64,000 bases of DNA, taken from Streptomyces albospinus. GTDB taxonomy: Bacteria; Actinomycetota; Actinomycetes; Streptomycetales; Streptomycetaceae. The notes beneath the pieces are model-generated. The model searched no databases, was not told the DNA's origin, and saw only the letters and a program-made list of their open reading frames with translations. Position 1 is the stretch's first letter, and each line of letters opens with the position of its first letter. The stretch spans positions 123,605 through 187,604 of the forward strand of contig NZ_BMRP01000008.1 in assembly GCF_014648695.1 (NCBI RefSeq), read 5' to 3'. The translations under genes and the position numbers were made by a program. This document shows positions 54,708 to 64,000 of the stretch, piece by piece.

Positions 54708-55972
54708 CTCGCCCTCCCACCCGGTCGGGTCAGGACCACCGCTGACTGGAATCCGCCGAACCCGCTGCCCACCGACAGCACCGACCGCAGCGGCAGTTCG
54801 CGCGCCGTCTTCGGTACGTAGTCGAGATCGCACTCGGGGTCCGGGGTCTCGTAGTTGGCCGTCGGCGGCACCACCTGGTGGGTCAGCGCCAGGACGCACG
54901 CGACGATCTCGATCGCCCCGATCGCGCCCAGCGAATGCCCCACCATCGACTTGATCGAGCTCATCGGCACCTTGTAGGCGTGGTCGCCCAGCGACTTCTT
55001 GACCGCGGCGGTCTCGTGGCGGTCGTTCTGCTGGGTGCCCGAGCCGTGCGCGTTGACGTAGTCGACCTGGGTGCGGTCGAGCCGCGCATGGGCCAGCGAG
55101 CGGTTGATCGCCTCGGCCATCTCCAGACCTTCCTGGGTCAGGCCGGTCATGTGGTAGGCGTTGCCGAAGGTGGCGTAGCCCCGTATCTCGCAGTGGACGG
55201 TCGCACCGCGGGCACGGGCGTGCTCCAGCTCCTCCAGTACGAGGACGGCGCCGCCCTCCCCCATGACGAATCCGTCGCGCCGGGCGTCGAACGGCCGGGA
55301 GGCATGGGCGGGGTCGTCGTTGTTGGCGGAGGTCGCCTTGATGGCGTCGAAGCAGGCCACGGTGATCGGGGAGATCGGCGAGTCCGACGCACCGGCGACG
55401 CAGACGTCGACCCGGCCCTCCTCGATGGAGTGGAAGGCGTACCCGATCGCGTCGAGGCCGGAGGTGCAGCCCGTCGAGACGGTCTGCACCGGGCCGTGCG
55501 CGCCGACCTGCTCCGCCACCGCCGAGGCCAGCGAACTGGGCGAGAACGCCCGGTGCAGATGGGGCCCGGCGGGACGGGGGTCCACGTCCCAGCGGAGGCC
55601 GGACCCGCTGACCGCGACATAGTCGTGCTCCAGGCGCGTGGTGCCACCGACCGCGGTGCCCAAGGAGACCCCGATACGCCAGGGGTCCTCCTTCCCGGTG
55701 TCCAGGCCGGCGTCGCGCAGCGCCTCCTCGGCGGCGACCAGCGCGAACTGGATGTACCGGTCCGAGCGGTCCACCTGCTCCTGGCCCAGCCCGTGCTCCG
55801 CGGGATCGAAGTCGCACTCGGCGGCGATCCGCGAGCGGAACCCGGTCGGGTCGAAGAGGGTGATGCCACGGGTGGCCGTACGCCCGGTGGACAGCAGGTC
55901 CCAGAACGCGGGGACCCCCACGCCGCCGGGGGCGACGATGCCGACGCCGGTGACCGCCACGCGGCGGTTCAT
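54704..55972 (-). CDS. whiE-ORFIII: Type II PKS ketosynthase (KS-alpha)
   Basis: 422 residues. The full KS triad is present: Cys169 in [19 protein letters not shown], His in [15 protein letters not shown], and His in [21 protein letters not shown]-terminal [20 protein letters not shown] is typical. It condenses malonyl units with its CLF partner. ATG at 55972 overlaps the cupin gene stop. Relationship by gene order and length is to the whiE spore-pigment KS rather than an antibiotic KS. Confidence 0.95.
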   Translation of the reverse strand: MNRRVAVTGVGIVAPGGVGVPAFWDLLSTGRTATRGITLFDPTGFRSRIAAECDFDPAEHGLGQEQVDRSDRYIQFALVAAEEALRDAGLDTGKEDPWRIGVSLGTAVGGTTRLEHDYVAVSGSGLRWDVDPRPAGPHLHRAFSPSSLASAVAEQVGAHGPVQTVSTGCTSGLDAIGYAFHSIEEGRVDVCVAGASDSPISPITVACFDAIKATSANNDDPAHASRPFDARRDGFVMGEGGAVLVLEELEHARARGATVHCEIRGYATFGNAYHMTGLTQEGLEMAEAINRSLAHARLDRTQVDYVNAHGSGTQQNDRHETAAVKKSLGDHAYKVPMSSIKSMVGHSLGAIGAIEIVACVLALTHQVVPPTANYETPDPECDLDYVPKTARELPLRSVLSVGSGFGGFQSAVVLTRPGGRAR

Positions 55973-56403
55973 GACACCGGCTCCGTGCGTTCCGGTGGGG
56001 CTGCCGCCGCGCCCTCTTCGGCGCCCTCGGTATCGACGTGCCCGAGCTCGGGGCGCGGGGCCAGCGGGCCGAGGTGGAAGACCATCCGGGCCTCTTCGTC
56101 CCCGACGTTGCGGAAGCGGTGCCGCATGTACGGCGGGATCAGCAGCCCCTGGTCCGGGCGCAGCGGGTAGGGCTCCCCGTCGAGGTCGACCTCGAGCGCA
56201 CCCTGGACGACGTACACGAACTCCTCGGAGTACGGGTGGTAGTGCTCGCCGATGCGCTCGCCGGGCTGCACGAGTGCCATGCCCATGAAGCCGCTCGTGG
56301 CGCCCACCGCGCTGGGTGTCAGCATGGCGCGCAGATCACCTCCGCGCCGGCGGTTGGGCTGGGTCTCACCGAGGTTCACGATGCGTGGGCGGTGCGTGGT
56401 CAT
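55969..56403 (-). CDS. whiE-ORFII: Cupin-domain protein, WhiE ORFII type
   Basis: 144 residues with a single cupin barrel. Motif 1 is [20 protein letters not shown], giving a His-x-His...Glu metal site; motif 2 ends in [20 protein letters not shown]. Such proteins in aromatic PKS operons are cyclases or metal-dependent tailoring factors; the biochemical role in pigment formation is not firmly established. ATG at 56403 has GGAGG upstream. Stop overlaps KS start. Confidence 0.88.
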   Translation of the reverse strand: MTTHRPRIVNLGETQPNRRRGGDLRAMLTPSAVGATSGFMGMALVQPGERIGEHYHPYSEEFVYVVQGALEVDLDGEPYPLRPDQGLLIPPYMRHRFRNVGDEEARMVFHLGPLAPRPELGHVDTEGAEEGAAAAPPERTEPVS

Positions 56404-56476
56404 GGCTGATTCCTCCAGGGGCGTGGTGCCGGCGGATGAGGGATGGTGCCCGCGGCGGGCAGACGGACGGAAGCCG

Positions 56477-57595
56477 TCAGGCGCCCGGTGCCCGGCGGTC
56501 GGTGACGAGGTCCATGTCGACGCGCGCCAGGAAGTGTGCGACCTCGCGGTCGTTGGACAGACCGCCCGCCACATCGGTGTCGAGCAGCCGGCGCAGGACG
56601 GCGACCTTGCGGGGGCCGCGCGCTCCGAGGGACAGCACGGGGTCGCTCTCGATGGGGACCCGCAGATCGATGAGCCGGACGACGATGTCGTCGCGCTGGA
56701 AGACGGTGCTGCCGTAGATGGGGCACGCCGGGTCCTCGGCGGCCTCCTCGTCCTGACGGGCCAGCATCTTGGCCAGCGTCAAACCGCAGCCCTGCTTGGC
56801 CGGGTAGTACAGCGCGTGGCGCCGTACCTGCTCGTGCTCGTGGCCGACGGCCGCCACGTGGTGCACCGCGGGCAGCGCGGCGCGGGTGAAGAACACCCGG
56901 GCGGAGTCGGGGTCGTCGAGGTCCCGGTCCTGCTCCAGGTACGGGTTGATGGCCTCCTCGACGGCGCGGACCTCGGGCTGCCGGGAGACGTGGCGCAGCG
57001 CGGCGATCAGATCGCCCTGCACCTCGATGGCCCGTACGACGCGGTTGCCGTGCAGGAAGAGGGAGGTGCGGCGCAGCCGGGTGGTCTGGTCGACCCGGGA
57101 CTCCGGGGAGGTGTACCCGGCGAGGATCTCGGCGACCGCCGACTCGCTGCCGGGCTTCACGGTGAAGGTCAGGGCGTGCCGGACCACTCCGTCACCGACC
57201 CGGGGGTTGACCTGGAGCCGTCCCTTGTGGGGCTCGGGGGCGAGGTCGGCGGTGTTCGAGGTCTCGCGCAGAACGCTGAAGCGCAGGGAGCGGGTGTCGC
57301 GGACGCAGCCGTGCAGCGGCTGGACCATCTTGACGTGTTCCTCGCTGTTGACCCAGGCCAGGAAGGGCGGTGCGCTCTCCCATTCGCTGGTGATCAGCCA
57401 CTGGGAGGGGTTCTCGATGGACTGGCACAGCTGGTCGCTGATGTGCCCCGGTACGGACGCCACCTGGTTGCGCAGTTGCTCGTAGGCTTCGAGGAAGCGC
57501 CGCTGGGCACCTTCCTGGAGGTCCAGCAGAAGTACGACCCGGAGTCGGGAACCGTCGAAGGCGGATTGCGATATTCGTTCCGACAGCGTTGTCAT
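56477..57595 (-). CDS. whiE-ORFI: WhiE ORFI-like protein (SchA/CurD type)
   Basis: 372 residues, first gene of the minus-strand pigment operon. Two internal alpha+beta-barrel-like halves are visible: [20 protein letters not shown] with [20 protein letters not shown], and [20 protein letters not shown] with [20 protein letters not shown]. The family is found only in spore-pigment-type clusters and its chemistry is unsettled; it may be a dimeric monooxygenase- or cyclase-like protein. ATG at 57595 has GGAGGAG 11 nt upstream. Confidence 0.85.
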   Translation of the reverse strand: MTTLSERISQSAFDGSRLRVVLLLDLQEGAQRRFLEAYEQLRNQVASVPGHISDQLCQSIENPSQWLITSEWESAPPFLAWVNSEEHVKMVQPLHGCVRDTRSLRFSVLRETSNTADLAPEPHKGRLQVNPRVGDGVVRHALTFTVKPGSESAVAEILAGYTSPESRVDQTTRLRRTSLFLHGNRVVRAIEVQGDLIAALRHVSRQPEVRAVEEAINPYLEQDRDLDDPDSARVFFTRAALPAVHHVAAVGHEHEQVRRHALYYPAKQGCGLTLAKMLARQDEEAAEDPACPIYGSTVFQRDDIVVRLIDLRVPIESDPVLSLGARGPRKVAVLRRLLDTDVAGGLSNDREVAHFLARVDMDLVTDRRAPGA

Positions 57596-57864
57596 CGTCT
57601 ACGCATCTCCTCCAGGGCGCAGGGGCCCCTGTGGTGCGTCGTCAGTTCCGGTGCAATCCGGGGGACCGGTGCTGTCCGGGCGACTGAGCCGGATGGGCGG
57701 ACCGCCGGCCCGGCGTGTCGCGGGGGCTGTCCGGATTCGATCGTGGCCAAGACCCACGGTCGGCGCGAGATCTGTGAGCCATGCAGGTGAACCGTGATCG
57801 AAGCCCCCGCAGGGCGGGCATTCGTGCTCCATCTGCCGTACGCCCCGATGGAGCTGGAGCACGT
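57596..57864. promoter_or_regulatory. Divergent whiE promoter region
   Basis: 269 bp between whiE ORFI (minus) and the ORFVIII hydroxylase (plus). In S. coelicolor the corresponding region carries two sporulation-controlled promoters. I can see no exact sigma-F or WhiG consensus by eye. Confidence 0.5.
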
Positions 57865-59502
57865 ATGAACCCCAAGGCCGAACACCGGGTCCCGGTCCTC
57901 ATCGTCGGCGGGTCCCTCGTGGGACTGTCCGCCTCGCTGTTCCTGGGACGCCTGGGCATCGCCCACACACTGGTCGAGAAGCACGCGGACACCTCGCGGC
58001 ATCCGCGCGGGCGGGGGAACAACGTCCGCACCATGGAGCTGTTCCGGGTGGCCGGCGCCGAACAGCGGATCCGCGAGGCCGCCTCGACCCTGTCCGACAA
58101 CCACGGGATCCTTCAGGCCCGTTCGCTGACCGGCGACGACCAGGAGTGGCTGTTCCGGGAGATCGATCCGGGCGGCGGGCTGGCCAGATTCAGCCCGGCC
58201 GGCTGGTGTCTGTGCAGCCAGAACGACCTGGAGCCGGTCCTGGTGCGCTGCGCCCGCGAGCACGGCGGCGATCTGCGGTTCGGCACCGAGCTGATGTCCT
58301 GCGACCAGGACCCGGACGGGGTGACCGCCGTCGTCAAGAACCACGACACCGGCGAGCACGCCACCCTCCGCGCGGACTACCTGATCGCCGCCGACGGCCC
58401 GCGCAGCCCCGTACGGGAGCGGCTCGGCATCGGTCGGACCGGCCCCGGCGACCTCTTCCACAACGTCAGCATCACCTTCCGGGCCCCCGAGCTCGCGGAC
58501 GCGGTCGGCGACCGCCGCTTCATCGCCTGCTATCTCACGAACCCGGAGGCCGACGGTGCCCTGCTGCCGGTGGACAACCGCGAGCACTGGGTCTTCCACG
58601 CCCCCTGGCACCCCGACCGCGGCGAGACCCTGGAGGACTTCACCGACGAGCGGTGCATCGACCACATCCGGCGGGCAACCGGCGTACCCGGTATGGCGGT
58701 TGAGATCACCGGCAAGGCGCCGTGGCACGCCGCGGAGCGGGTGGCGGAGCGGTACGGGGCCGGCCGGATCTTCCTGGCCGGCGACTCGGCCCACGAGATG
58801 TCCCCGACCGGGGCCTTCGGCTCCAACACCGGCATCCAGGACGCGCACAACCTCGCCTGGAAGCTCGCCGCCGTACTGGAGGGCGCCGCAGCCCCCGGGC
58901 TCCTCGACACATACGAGGCGGAGCGGCAGCCGGTGGCCCGGGCGACCAGTGCCCGCGCCTCGGCCCGGTCCGCCGAGCACAACCACCCCGGCTATGCGGC
59001 AGCGCCGAACGCCGGCGGCGGCCGGCAGCGCGGGGTGCTCACCGTCGCCCTCGGCTACTGCTATCCGCAGGGCGCGGTGATCGGCGCCGACCCCGATCTG
59101 CCGGTCGTCCCCGAGCAGCTGCGCCTGACGGGCGAGCCCGGCACCCGCGCCCCCCACATGTGGCTGCACGGCGCCGGCGAACGCCGCTCCACCCTGGACC
59201 TCTACGAGCGGTCCTTCGTCCTGCTCACCGGCCCGGACGACGGTACGGCGTGGCGCGCCGCCGCCGAGAGCGCCGCCCGGCACCGGTCGGCGCGGCTGGA
59301 CCACTACCGCATCGGCGACGGCCCGGACGCCGATCTGGCCCCGGAGGACGGCGCCGACTGGGCCGAGGTCCACGGGACGGAGCCGGAGGGGGCGGTGCTG
59401 GTGCGTCCCGACGGCTTCGTGGCCTGGCGCGCGGAGGGCAGGGTGGCCGATCCGGAGGGGGCCCTCCGGGAGGTGCTGGGAGGCCTGCTGTGCCGGGAGT
59501 GA
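57865..59502 (+). CDS. whiE-ORFVIII: FAD-dependent aromatic polyketide hydroxylase (WhiE ORFVIII type)
   Basis: 545 residues. The class A flavoprotein monooxygenase signatures are complete: the GxGxxG-type FAD loop variant VLIVGGSLVGLSASLFLGRL at the N-terminus, the DG motif LRADYLIAADGPRSPVRERL, and the GD motif RIFLAGDSAHEMSPTGAFGS. A thioredoxin-like C-terminal domain follows. It would hydroxylate the polyketide ring of the pigment using NAD(P)H and O2. It is divergent from the rest of the cluster, exactly as in whiE. Confidence 0.93.
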   Translation: MNPKAEHRVPVLIVGGSLVGLSASLFLGRLGIAHTLVEKHADTSRHPRGRGNNVRTMELFRVAGAEQRIREAASTLSDNHGILQARSLTGDDQEWLFREIDPGGGLARFSPAGWCLCSQNDLEPVLVRCAREHGGDLRFGTELMSCDQDPDGVTAVVKNHDTGEHATLRADYLIAADGPRSPVRERLGIGRTGPGDLFHNVSITFRAPELADAVGDRRFIACYLTNPEADGALLPVDNREHWVFHAPWHPDRGETLEDFTDERCIDHIRRATGVPGMAVEITGKAPWHAAERVAERYGAGRIFLAGDSAHEMSPTGAFGSNTGIQDAHNLAWKLAAVLEGAAAPGLLDTYEAERQPVARATSARASARSAEHNHPGYAAAPNAGGGRQRGVLTVALGYCYPQGAVIGADPDLPVVPEQLRLTGEPGTRAPHMWLHGAGERRSTLDLYERSFVLLTGPDDGTAWRAAAESAARHRSARLDHYRIGDGPDADLAPEDGADWAEVHGTEPEGAVLVRPDGFVAWRAEGRVADPEGALREVLGGLLCRE

Positions 59503-59674
59503 CCCGGTCGGCGCATACCGCGTGAGGCGGGAGGGGAGGATGGGGCCGGTGGGACGTCCAGGCGTGCCGCCGGCCCTGGAACGTATCTTCTGACCGTCAC
59601 CGCCCCAGGCGCATCTGGCGCCGGCACCGGCCCGGTCCCGCAACTCGCGGGGCGATTTGGTGTTGAGTCCGGAC

Positions 59675-59980
59675 ATGGACGTCAAGAAGACTTCAGGCCA
59701 CCCCTTTCAGCGCATCTCCCTCCCGCACCAGCCACCCCGGCTGCCGCCACCAGCCCCCCGGCGCCCCGCCGAGGAGAACACGCCGATCTTCGACCAGCTC
59801 CTCAAGGAGTGGCGGGCCGGCGCGCTGCGGCCGGTCGTGACCTGGCCGGTCGACGATCCGGGGAAGCCCAGGCCGGGCACCGCTGTTGGGAGCGATGACG
59901 ACCGTTCCCACCCGCGGAACCGCACCGAGGAGCCCGACCATGGGTCTGTACGACATTCCGCCGCGCACCCTGACCGGTGA
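59675..59980 (+). CDS. Small hypothetical protein
   Basis: Up to 101 residues from ATG 59675. The N-terminal part is Pro-rich and disordered ([15 protein letters not shown]), followed by NTPIFDQLLKEWRAGALRPV, a helix that recurs in small streptomycete proteins of unknown function. After about residue 60 the sequence degenerates and overlaps the peroxidase start by 41 bp, so the true C-terminus may be lost or the gene recently extended. Confidence 0.4.
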   Translation: MDVKKTSGHPFQRISLPHQPPRLPPPAPRRPAEENTPIFDQLLKEWRAGALRPVVTWPVDDPGKPRPGTAVGSDDDRSHPRNRTEEPDHGSVRHSAAHPDR

Positions 59981-60359
59981 GCCCGCCTCCCTCGCCGACT
60001 ATCGGGGCAAGGCCCTGCCGGTGGTGAATGTGGCGTCCAAGTGCGGGCTGCCCCCCCAGTACGAGGGCCTGGAGCGACTCCAGCAGCGCTTCGGGGACCA
60101 CGGATTCAGCGTGCTGGGCTTCCCCAGCAACCAGTTCGCGGGCCAGGAGCCGGGCACCGCCGAGGAGATCGCCACCTTCTGCTCGACGACGTACGGCGTC
60201 AGCTTCCCGCTGTTCGAGAAGACCGGCGTCAACGGCGAGCGGCGGCACCCGCTGTACGCCGAACTGACCGGCGCGCCGGACGCCGAGGGGGCTTCCGGAG
60301 ATGTGCAGTGGAACTTCGAGGGTTTCCCCTCCAATGAACGTCACGCCATAGCGGCGTGA
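59940..60359 (+). CDS. Glutathione peroxidase-family protein, 3'-truncated
   Basis: 139 residues instead of about 160. The catalytic tetrad remains: Cys35 (VASKCGLPPQYEG), Gln65 (FPSNQFAGQEPG), Trp124 and Asn125 (QWNFEGF). Immediately after W-N-F-E-G-F the family sequence stops and is replaced by 11 unrelated residues (PSNERHAIAA) before a stop. The lost part normally forms the last strand and helix of the thioredoxin fold. The new 3' end overlaps the tail of a recombinase remnant on the other strand, which marks the insertion point. The residual protein is probably unstable or inactive. ATG at 59940 has GAGGAG upstream. Confidence 0.8.
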   Translation: MGLYDIPPRTLTGEPASLADYRGKALPVVNVASKCGLPPQYEGLERLQQRFGDHGFSVLGFPSNQFAGQEPGTAEEIATFCSTTYGVSFPLFEKTGVNGERRHPLYAELTGAPDAEGASGDVQWNFEGFPSNERHAIAA

Positions 60360-61135
60360 AGGCGCTGTTCAGGATGCCGCGCCACTTCCCATACGGGGGT
60401 GATCTTCACCGTGACCGGGCCCGGCCGCCTCGGCTGGTGCAGGACGATGCGCCCGATCAGCTTCCGAAGGATCAGGTTCCGCTCGGCCACGGCCAGCGTC
60501 TCCCACTCGTCCAACACGCCCACCACGAGAGGCAGATAGTCCCCAGCCTCCGGCATCTCCTCGACCTGAACCAGGGCCGAGATCCGCTCTGAAAGCTGGT
60601 CCCGCTCGGCCACCGGCTCATCCCGCGCCGCCTCGAAGACACCCTGCGGGTACTTCTCCGGGCTCTTGGCGGCATCGACGGCAAGCCGGGTCAACGATGC
60701 CTCGATCTTGGCGTGCTCGGCCGGCACCCTTGCCCGCTCGCGCGCTGCACGCGCCCGGTCGTCGTTCTGGCCGTTGCTGTCCAGCGGCGTAGACGGCGCG
60801 TTGTCGATCTCGTACGCCGCGCCGCGGAGCCACTTCAGGACCTCGGCGACAACGTCGGCGCCGCGGGCCCAGACGCCCACACACCCGTCGTCTCGGTACT
60901 CGACGCGCCGCGCGCACCGGAACCCTGGCTTGTTGCGGCTGCGCGCCACAGTTGCGGCGCTGCTGCACTGACCGCAGCGGGTCAGCCCGGTCACCTCGGT
61001 GCTCGGCAGGCGGCTGCGCGGGGGCATCGCCGCTACCGCTCGGCGCCGGGTTTGGTACTCCTTCCATGGCTCGTCGCTGATGACTACTTCGTGAGCGCCC
61101 GACACGAGCCGGCAGTAGCTGCATGTCCCTGATGC
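60341..61135 (-). pseudogene. Large serine recombinase, C-terminal remnant
   Basis: The readable part covers the C-terminal half of a large serine integrase: the segment SGAHEVVISDEPWKEYQTRR, the zinc-ribbon (LTRCGQCSSAAT with a later C-A-R-R and DGCVG), a coiled-coil region (LTRLAVDAAKSPEKYPQGVF) and the terminal basic part. The N-terminal catalytic resolvase domain with its active Ser is absent; sequence upstream of about 61135 is unrelated in every frame. It is therefore inactive. Its 3' end lies exactly at the break in the peroxidase gene, as expected for an integrase next to its attachment site. Confidence 0.7.
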
Positions 61136-61306
61136 TTGCCGCGCGGGCAGTCCTCGCGATGGACCCGCAGCAGGCCGGCGGCAAAGCCGGGGGCAGGCAC
61201 CCCCAATGGCCGCGTGACGGGTGCTCGCGCTGCTGGGACTGTGCCTTTCGGCTGTCGTTCGCGGGTCTGACCGAGCTTGCCGCCGCACACGGTGTCGCGT
61301 ATGCCG

Positions 61307-62911
61307 TTACACCTGGTGTTGCCGATCTTCCGGTCTCGGCGGAATCGCGTAGAACGGGCCCCAATCGATGTCGGCCGCACTCTCGACCCGCACGCCGTCG
61401 AAGGAGACCGTGCCGCCGGTTACCCCCGCGCTGGCGAAGGAGACCACGCCGCCGGCAAACCCCGCGCTGTCGAAGAAGACCACGCCACCGCCGAACCCTG
61501 CGCCGCGGAACGAGACCGTGCCGGCGGTGAACTCCGCGCCACGGAACGAGACCTCGCCGTCGGTTACCCCCGCGCTGTCGAAGGTGACCTCGCTGCCGGC
61601 AAACCCCGCGCTGTCGAACAAGACCGCGCCACCGCCGAACCCTGCGCCACCGCCGAACCCTGCGCCGCGGAACGAGACCGTGCCGGCGGTGAACTCCGCG
61701 CCACGGAACGAGACCACACCTCTGGCGAACCCCGCGCCATGGAAGGTGACCTCGCCGCCGGCGAACCGTGCATCCGAGAAGGAGACCTCGCCAGCGAACC
61801 CCACGCCGTCGAAGGAGACCACGCCGCCGGTGAACCCCACGCCACGGAAGGAGACCACACCGCCGGTGAACCCCGCACCAAGGAAGGAGACCACGCCGTC
61901 AGCGAACCCCGCACCAAGGAAGGAGACCTCGCCGTCGGTGAACTCCGCGCCATGGAAGGTGACCAAGCCGCCGATGAACTCCGCGCCATGGAAGGTGACC
62001 TCGCCGCCGGCGAACTGCGTGGTGCGGAACGAGACCGTGCCGCCCGTGAACTTTGCGTCGCCAAAGGCGACCGTGCCGCCTCCGAACCGCGCACCCGAGA
62101 ACGAGACCGTGCCGCCGGCGAACTCCACGCCTCGGAACGAGACCGTGCCGCCTCCGAACCGCGCACCCGAGAACGAGACCGTGCCGCCGGCGAACTCCAC
62201 GCCTCGGAACGAGACCATGGTGCCGTAGAACCGCGCACCCGCGAAGGAGACCGTGCCGTCGGTGAACCGCGCCCCGTAGAAGTCTCCGCCGTCGAAAGTG
62301 GCCCCGGTGAAGTCCAGGCTGAGCCCGCACCACGTCGTCGGTGCCATTGGGTTTTGGAGGTGGTCTCGGATGATCCGGATGATGGTGAGCCGAACTTCCT
62401 GCTCGCCTGGCTTGTAGCCGGTTGCAGTGGGGGCGGTCTTGTAGGGCATGCGCAGGTAGGCGCACAGCACGTCGATGCACACCTGCCGCTGCTCGGGCCA
62501 GTCATCCGCAAGCCTCGCCATCGCATACACGCCGGCGAGCCGAACGGCGGCCTGCTCGTGCCCCATCTGCTCCGCTGCGGTGGAGTATCGGTCGGCGAGT
62601 TGGCTCGCGTCCGCCCGGTGTGAGTCGCCCTCCGCGAGGAGTTGTTTGCGGTAGGCGTAGACGCCGGTGAGGACGGCGCCGATGAGAGTGAGAACCGTGG
62701 CGGTGGTCTTGATGACGTTGTTGACGTCGACCGGCTTCCCCGTCCGATTCTCCGCAGTGAGCAGCGTGTCCATACCTTGGAAGAGGCCGCAGGCGAGCAC
62801 TCCCACGACGGCGAGGGCGATGGGGGTGACGATCCACACGGACCTCAGGTGTGGTGTGTGGCGTCCTTGTGGCTGCGGACGCTCTGAGGGGTTGGGCATG
62901 GTGTCGAGCAT
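61307..62911 (-). CDS. Membrane protein with a long 12-residue-repeat (pentapeptide-like) domain
   Basis: 534 residues. Two membrane helices (SVWIVTPIALAVVGVLACGL and TATVLTLIGAVLTGVYAYRK) are followed by a cytosolic helical part (YSTAAEQMGHEQAAVRLAGV, KPGEQEVRLTIIRIIRDHLQ) and then about 25 tandem units with consensus F-x-G-G-x-V-S-F-x-G-A/V. The period is 12 residues, not the five of classical pentapeptide repeats, though a related right-handed beta-helix is likely. Such membrane proteins occur on actinomycete mobile islands; function unknown. ATG at 62911, with ATG at 62899 as alternative. Confidence 0.75.
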   Translation of the reverse strand: MLDTMPNPSERPQPQGRHTPHLRSVWIVTPIALAVVGVLACGLFQGMDTLLTAENRTGKPVDVNNVIKTTATVLTLIGAVLTGVYAYRKQLLAEGDSHRADASQLADRYSTAAEQMGHEQAAVRLAGVYAMARLADDWPEQRQVCIDVLCAYLRMPYKTAPTATGYKPGEQEVRLTIIRIIRDHLQNPMAPTTWCGLSLDFTGATFDGGDFYGARFTDGTVSFAGARFYGTMVSFRGVEFAGGTVSFSGARFGGGTVSFRGVEFAGGTVSFSGARFGGGTVAFGDAKFTGGTVSFRTTQFAGGEVTFHGAEFIGGLVTFHGAEFTDGEVSFLGAGFADGVVSFLGAGFTGGVVSFRGVGFTGGVVSFDGVGFAGEVSFSDARFAGGEVTFHGAGFARGVVSFRGAEFTAGTVSFRGAGFGGGAGFGGGAVLFDSAGFAGSEVTFDSAGVTDGEVSFRGAEFTAGTVSFRGAGFGGGVVFFDSAGFAGGVVSFASAGVTGGTVSFDGVRVESAADIDWGPFYAIPPRPEDRQHQV

Positions 62912-63145
62912 GGACCAAACAGCCTTGACTGTGCGGCGAGTTCGTTCAGTCTGTGGTCGGGTCCGGCGCGACTGGAAGGTGAGCTGCGCGGCCTCGTTGA
63001 GCGGGTCTTGAGAACGCCGCTTGCTGCCGTTATCAAACCGTGATCCAATGGGTGGCGCTTCCGGCGTGCCCGGAAACTGAAGGTACGCCCCGTCGACTCC
63101 CCCCGGCCGGCGGGGCGTTCGCATGCCCAGAGGAGGTGATGCGCC

Positions 63146-63786
63146 GTGGCCGCACACCTGGCACTGCGGGACGACGAGATCCCTCTCGTGATCAGACTCG
63201 ACAACGCCGAAACGCTCATGTGCTGGGCACGCTGGCTACGCCACTCCATCCCCGTGGGCACCGGCTATCGCACGGGCACGGTGACCGGGGGCGCCGTGCA
63301 GTTCGAGGCCACCGACCCCCGCCGCTACTCGCTCACCGAGCAGCGCATCGAGACCCGACTGCCGAGCCTGGCCTCGACTGGCACACCGCCCCCGGCCCCG
63401 AACACCTCGACTGGCCGCTGCACTTCGGCGCTCCCGGCTCGACCGGGAGCCTGATCGCGGTCGACGAGGGCGACACCGCGGCACATCCCGTGATCGCCTT
63501 CCGCGGCCCGGTCGCTCTGCCGTCACTGACCAGCCTGCGCACCGGGGACTGCATCGAGTACGACCTCCATCTCGCCGCCGACGACGAGCTGCTCGTCGAT
63601 ACCGCCACCGGCACCGTGACCCTCAACGGCAGCACCTCACGCCTGGACCGCGCCAGCAACCGCAGCGTGCCCGAGGAGACATTCACACTCCCGCCCGGGA
63701 CCACGAACTACGCCTTCCGGGCGGCGTCCGGAACATCCGGCCCTCGCGCCGCCTGCATCGTGCGGTGGCGCTCGACCTACTGGTGA
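63146..63786 (+). pseudogene. Frameshifted phage tail protein
   Basis: GTG at 63146 follows an excellent GAGGAGG site. The first frame (IPLVIRLDNAETLMCWARWL, YRTGTVTGGAVQFEATDPRR) is a siphophage distal-tail-type N-terminus; near 63355 the homology shifts to another frame (GLDWHTAPGPEHLDWPLHF, then GDTAAHPVIAFRGPVALPSL, ending AACIVRWRSTYW). The combined product would be about 213 residues. The single shift makes it a pseudogene unless it is a programmed frameshift or sequencing error. It points to prophage ancestry for this island. Confidence 0.65.
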
Positions 63787-64000
63787 TTCTTGACCCTGGA
63801 TTCACTGGCCTGGGGCAGGGGGAGAGGAAGAGCGTTCACCCGCGGGTCGCCAGTCGTCACCGGTGTACCGCGGCGAGCAGAATGGTTTATTTAGCAAATA
63901 TAGCGGGGAGCGAGGGCTTTCACCCATACCAGCGTCTCTAAAACGTGTGATGCGGTGCGGCAGCCTAGAAATACCCAGCGGTCAGGCCACAAGCCGTAGG
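63787..64000. other. AT-rich end of the window, no gene seen
   Basis: 214 bp with a markedly AT-rich stretch (around 63885-63905) and no open frame I can support. The island appears to continue beyond the window. Confidence 0.4.

Noticed and set aside
61277..62623. Plus-strand repetitive frames full of EGD(H/L)A or PANPA(L/P) repeats
   Set aside because: They are the complement of the 12-residue repeat gene; the membrane helices and start signals support the minus strand.

Overview
The window is high-GC actinomycete chromosome, almost certainly Streptomyces. Third-codon GC bias is strong, GTG/TTG starts and 4-bp stop/start overlaps are frequent, a complete whiE-type spore-pigment polyketide cluster is present, and several conserved Streptomyces families occur (SPW repeat, DUF3040-like, CGNR, PucR). 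I saw no tRNA, rRNA or CRISPR array.

Layout. 1-5.1 kb: a GNAT acetyltransferase cut by the window edge, an APC amino-acid permease with a coupled helical protein, and a decayed MFS/CGNR divergent pair whose 5' ends were deleted into each other. 5.5-11.6 kb: the most novel part. A winged-helix regulator and an orphan HypX-type protein are divergent from a 51-residue peptide gene whose C-terminal half is a 9-residue tandem repeat carrying three GCIS motifs. Behind it are a PaaK-like adenylating enzyme, a small GRDP-like protein and an MFS exporter. This looks like an undescribed RiPP-like system. 11.8-15.1 kb: a small secreted protein, beta-carbonic anhydrase, SulP transporter and an F420-type (DDN-like) oxidoreductase. 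15.2-25.9 kb: a molybdenum island with modA, a modB-modC fusion, a di-Mop molbindin, two paralogous HTH-TOBE regulators, a sulfite-oxidase-fold protein, a two-gene xanthine-dehydrogenase-type enzyme and PucR.

26.1-28.3 kb: MarR with a coupled 14-TM MFS pump. 29.4-33.2 kb: a tightly coupled five-gene operon of unknown product (60-aa protein, unknown protein, two paralogous DUF6895-like proteins, beta-lactamase-fold hydrolase), facing an NB-ARC/TPR regulator and an alkylsulfatase-type metallo-beta-lactamase. 38.8-46.5 kb: a cryptic pterin/pyrimidine-type cluster equivalent to the S. coelicolor SCO6650-6655 neighbourhood: a RibA paralogue with the active-site Tyr replaced by Met, a creatininase/ArfB-like protein, a RibD-type reductase, a zinc-less PTPS homologue, methyltransferase, glycosyltransferase, dehydrogenase and two membrane proteins.

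47.3-49.7 kb: a hydrolase remnant, and a siderophore-interacting protein divergent from a TetR regulator with two near-palindromic operators. 50.1-59.5 kb: a secreted beta-helix protein, an O-methyltransferase and the whiE-type type II PKS cluster (ORFI to ORFVII on the minus strand, ORFVIII divergent). 59.9-64 kb: a glutathione peroxidase cut off by a degraded mobile island (serine-recombinase C-terminus, repeat-rich membrane protein, frameshifted phage tail gene).
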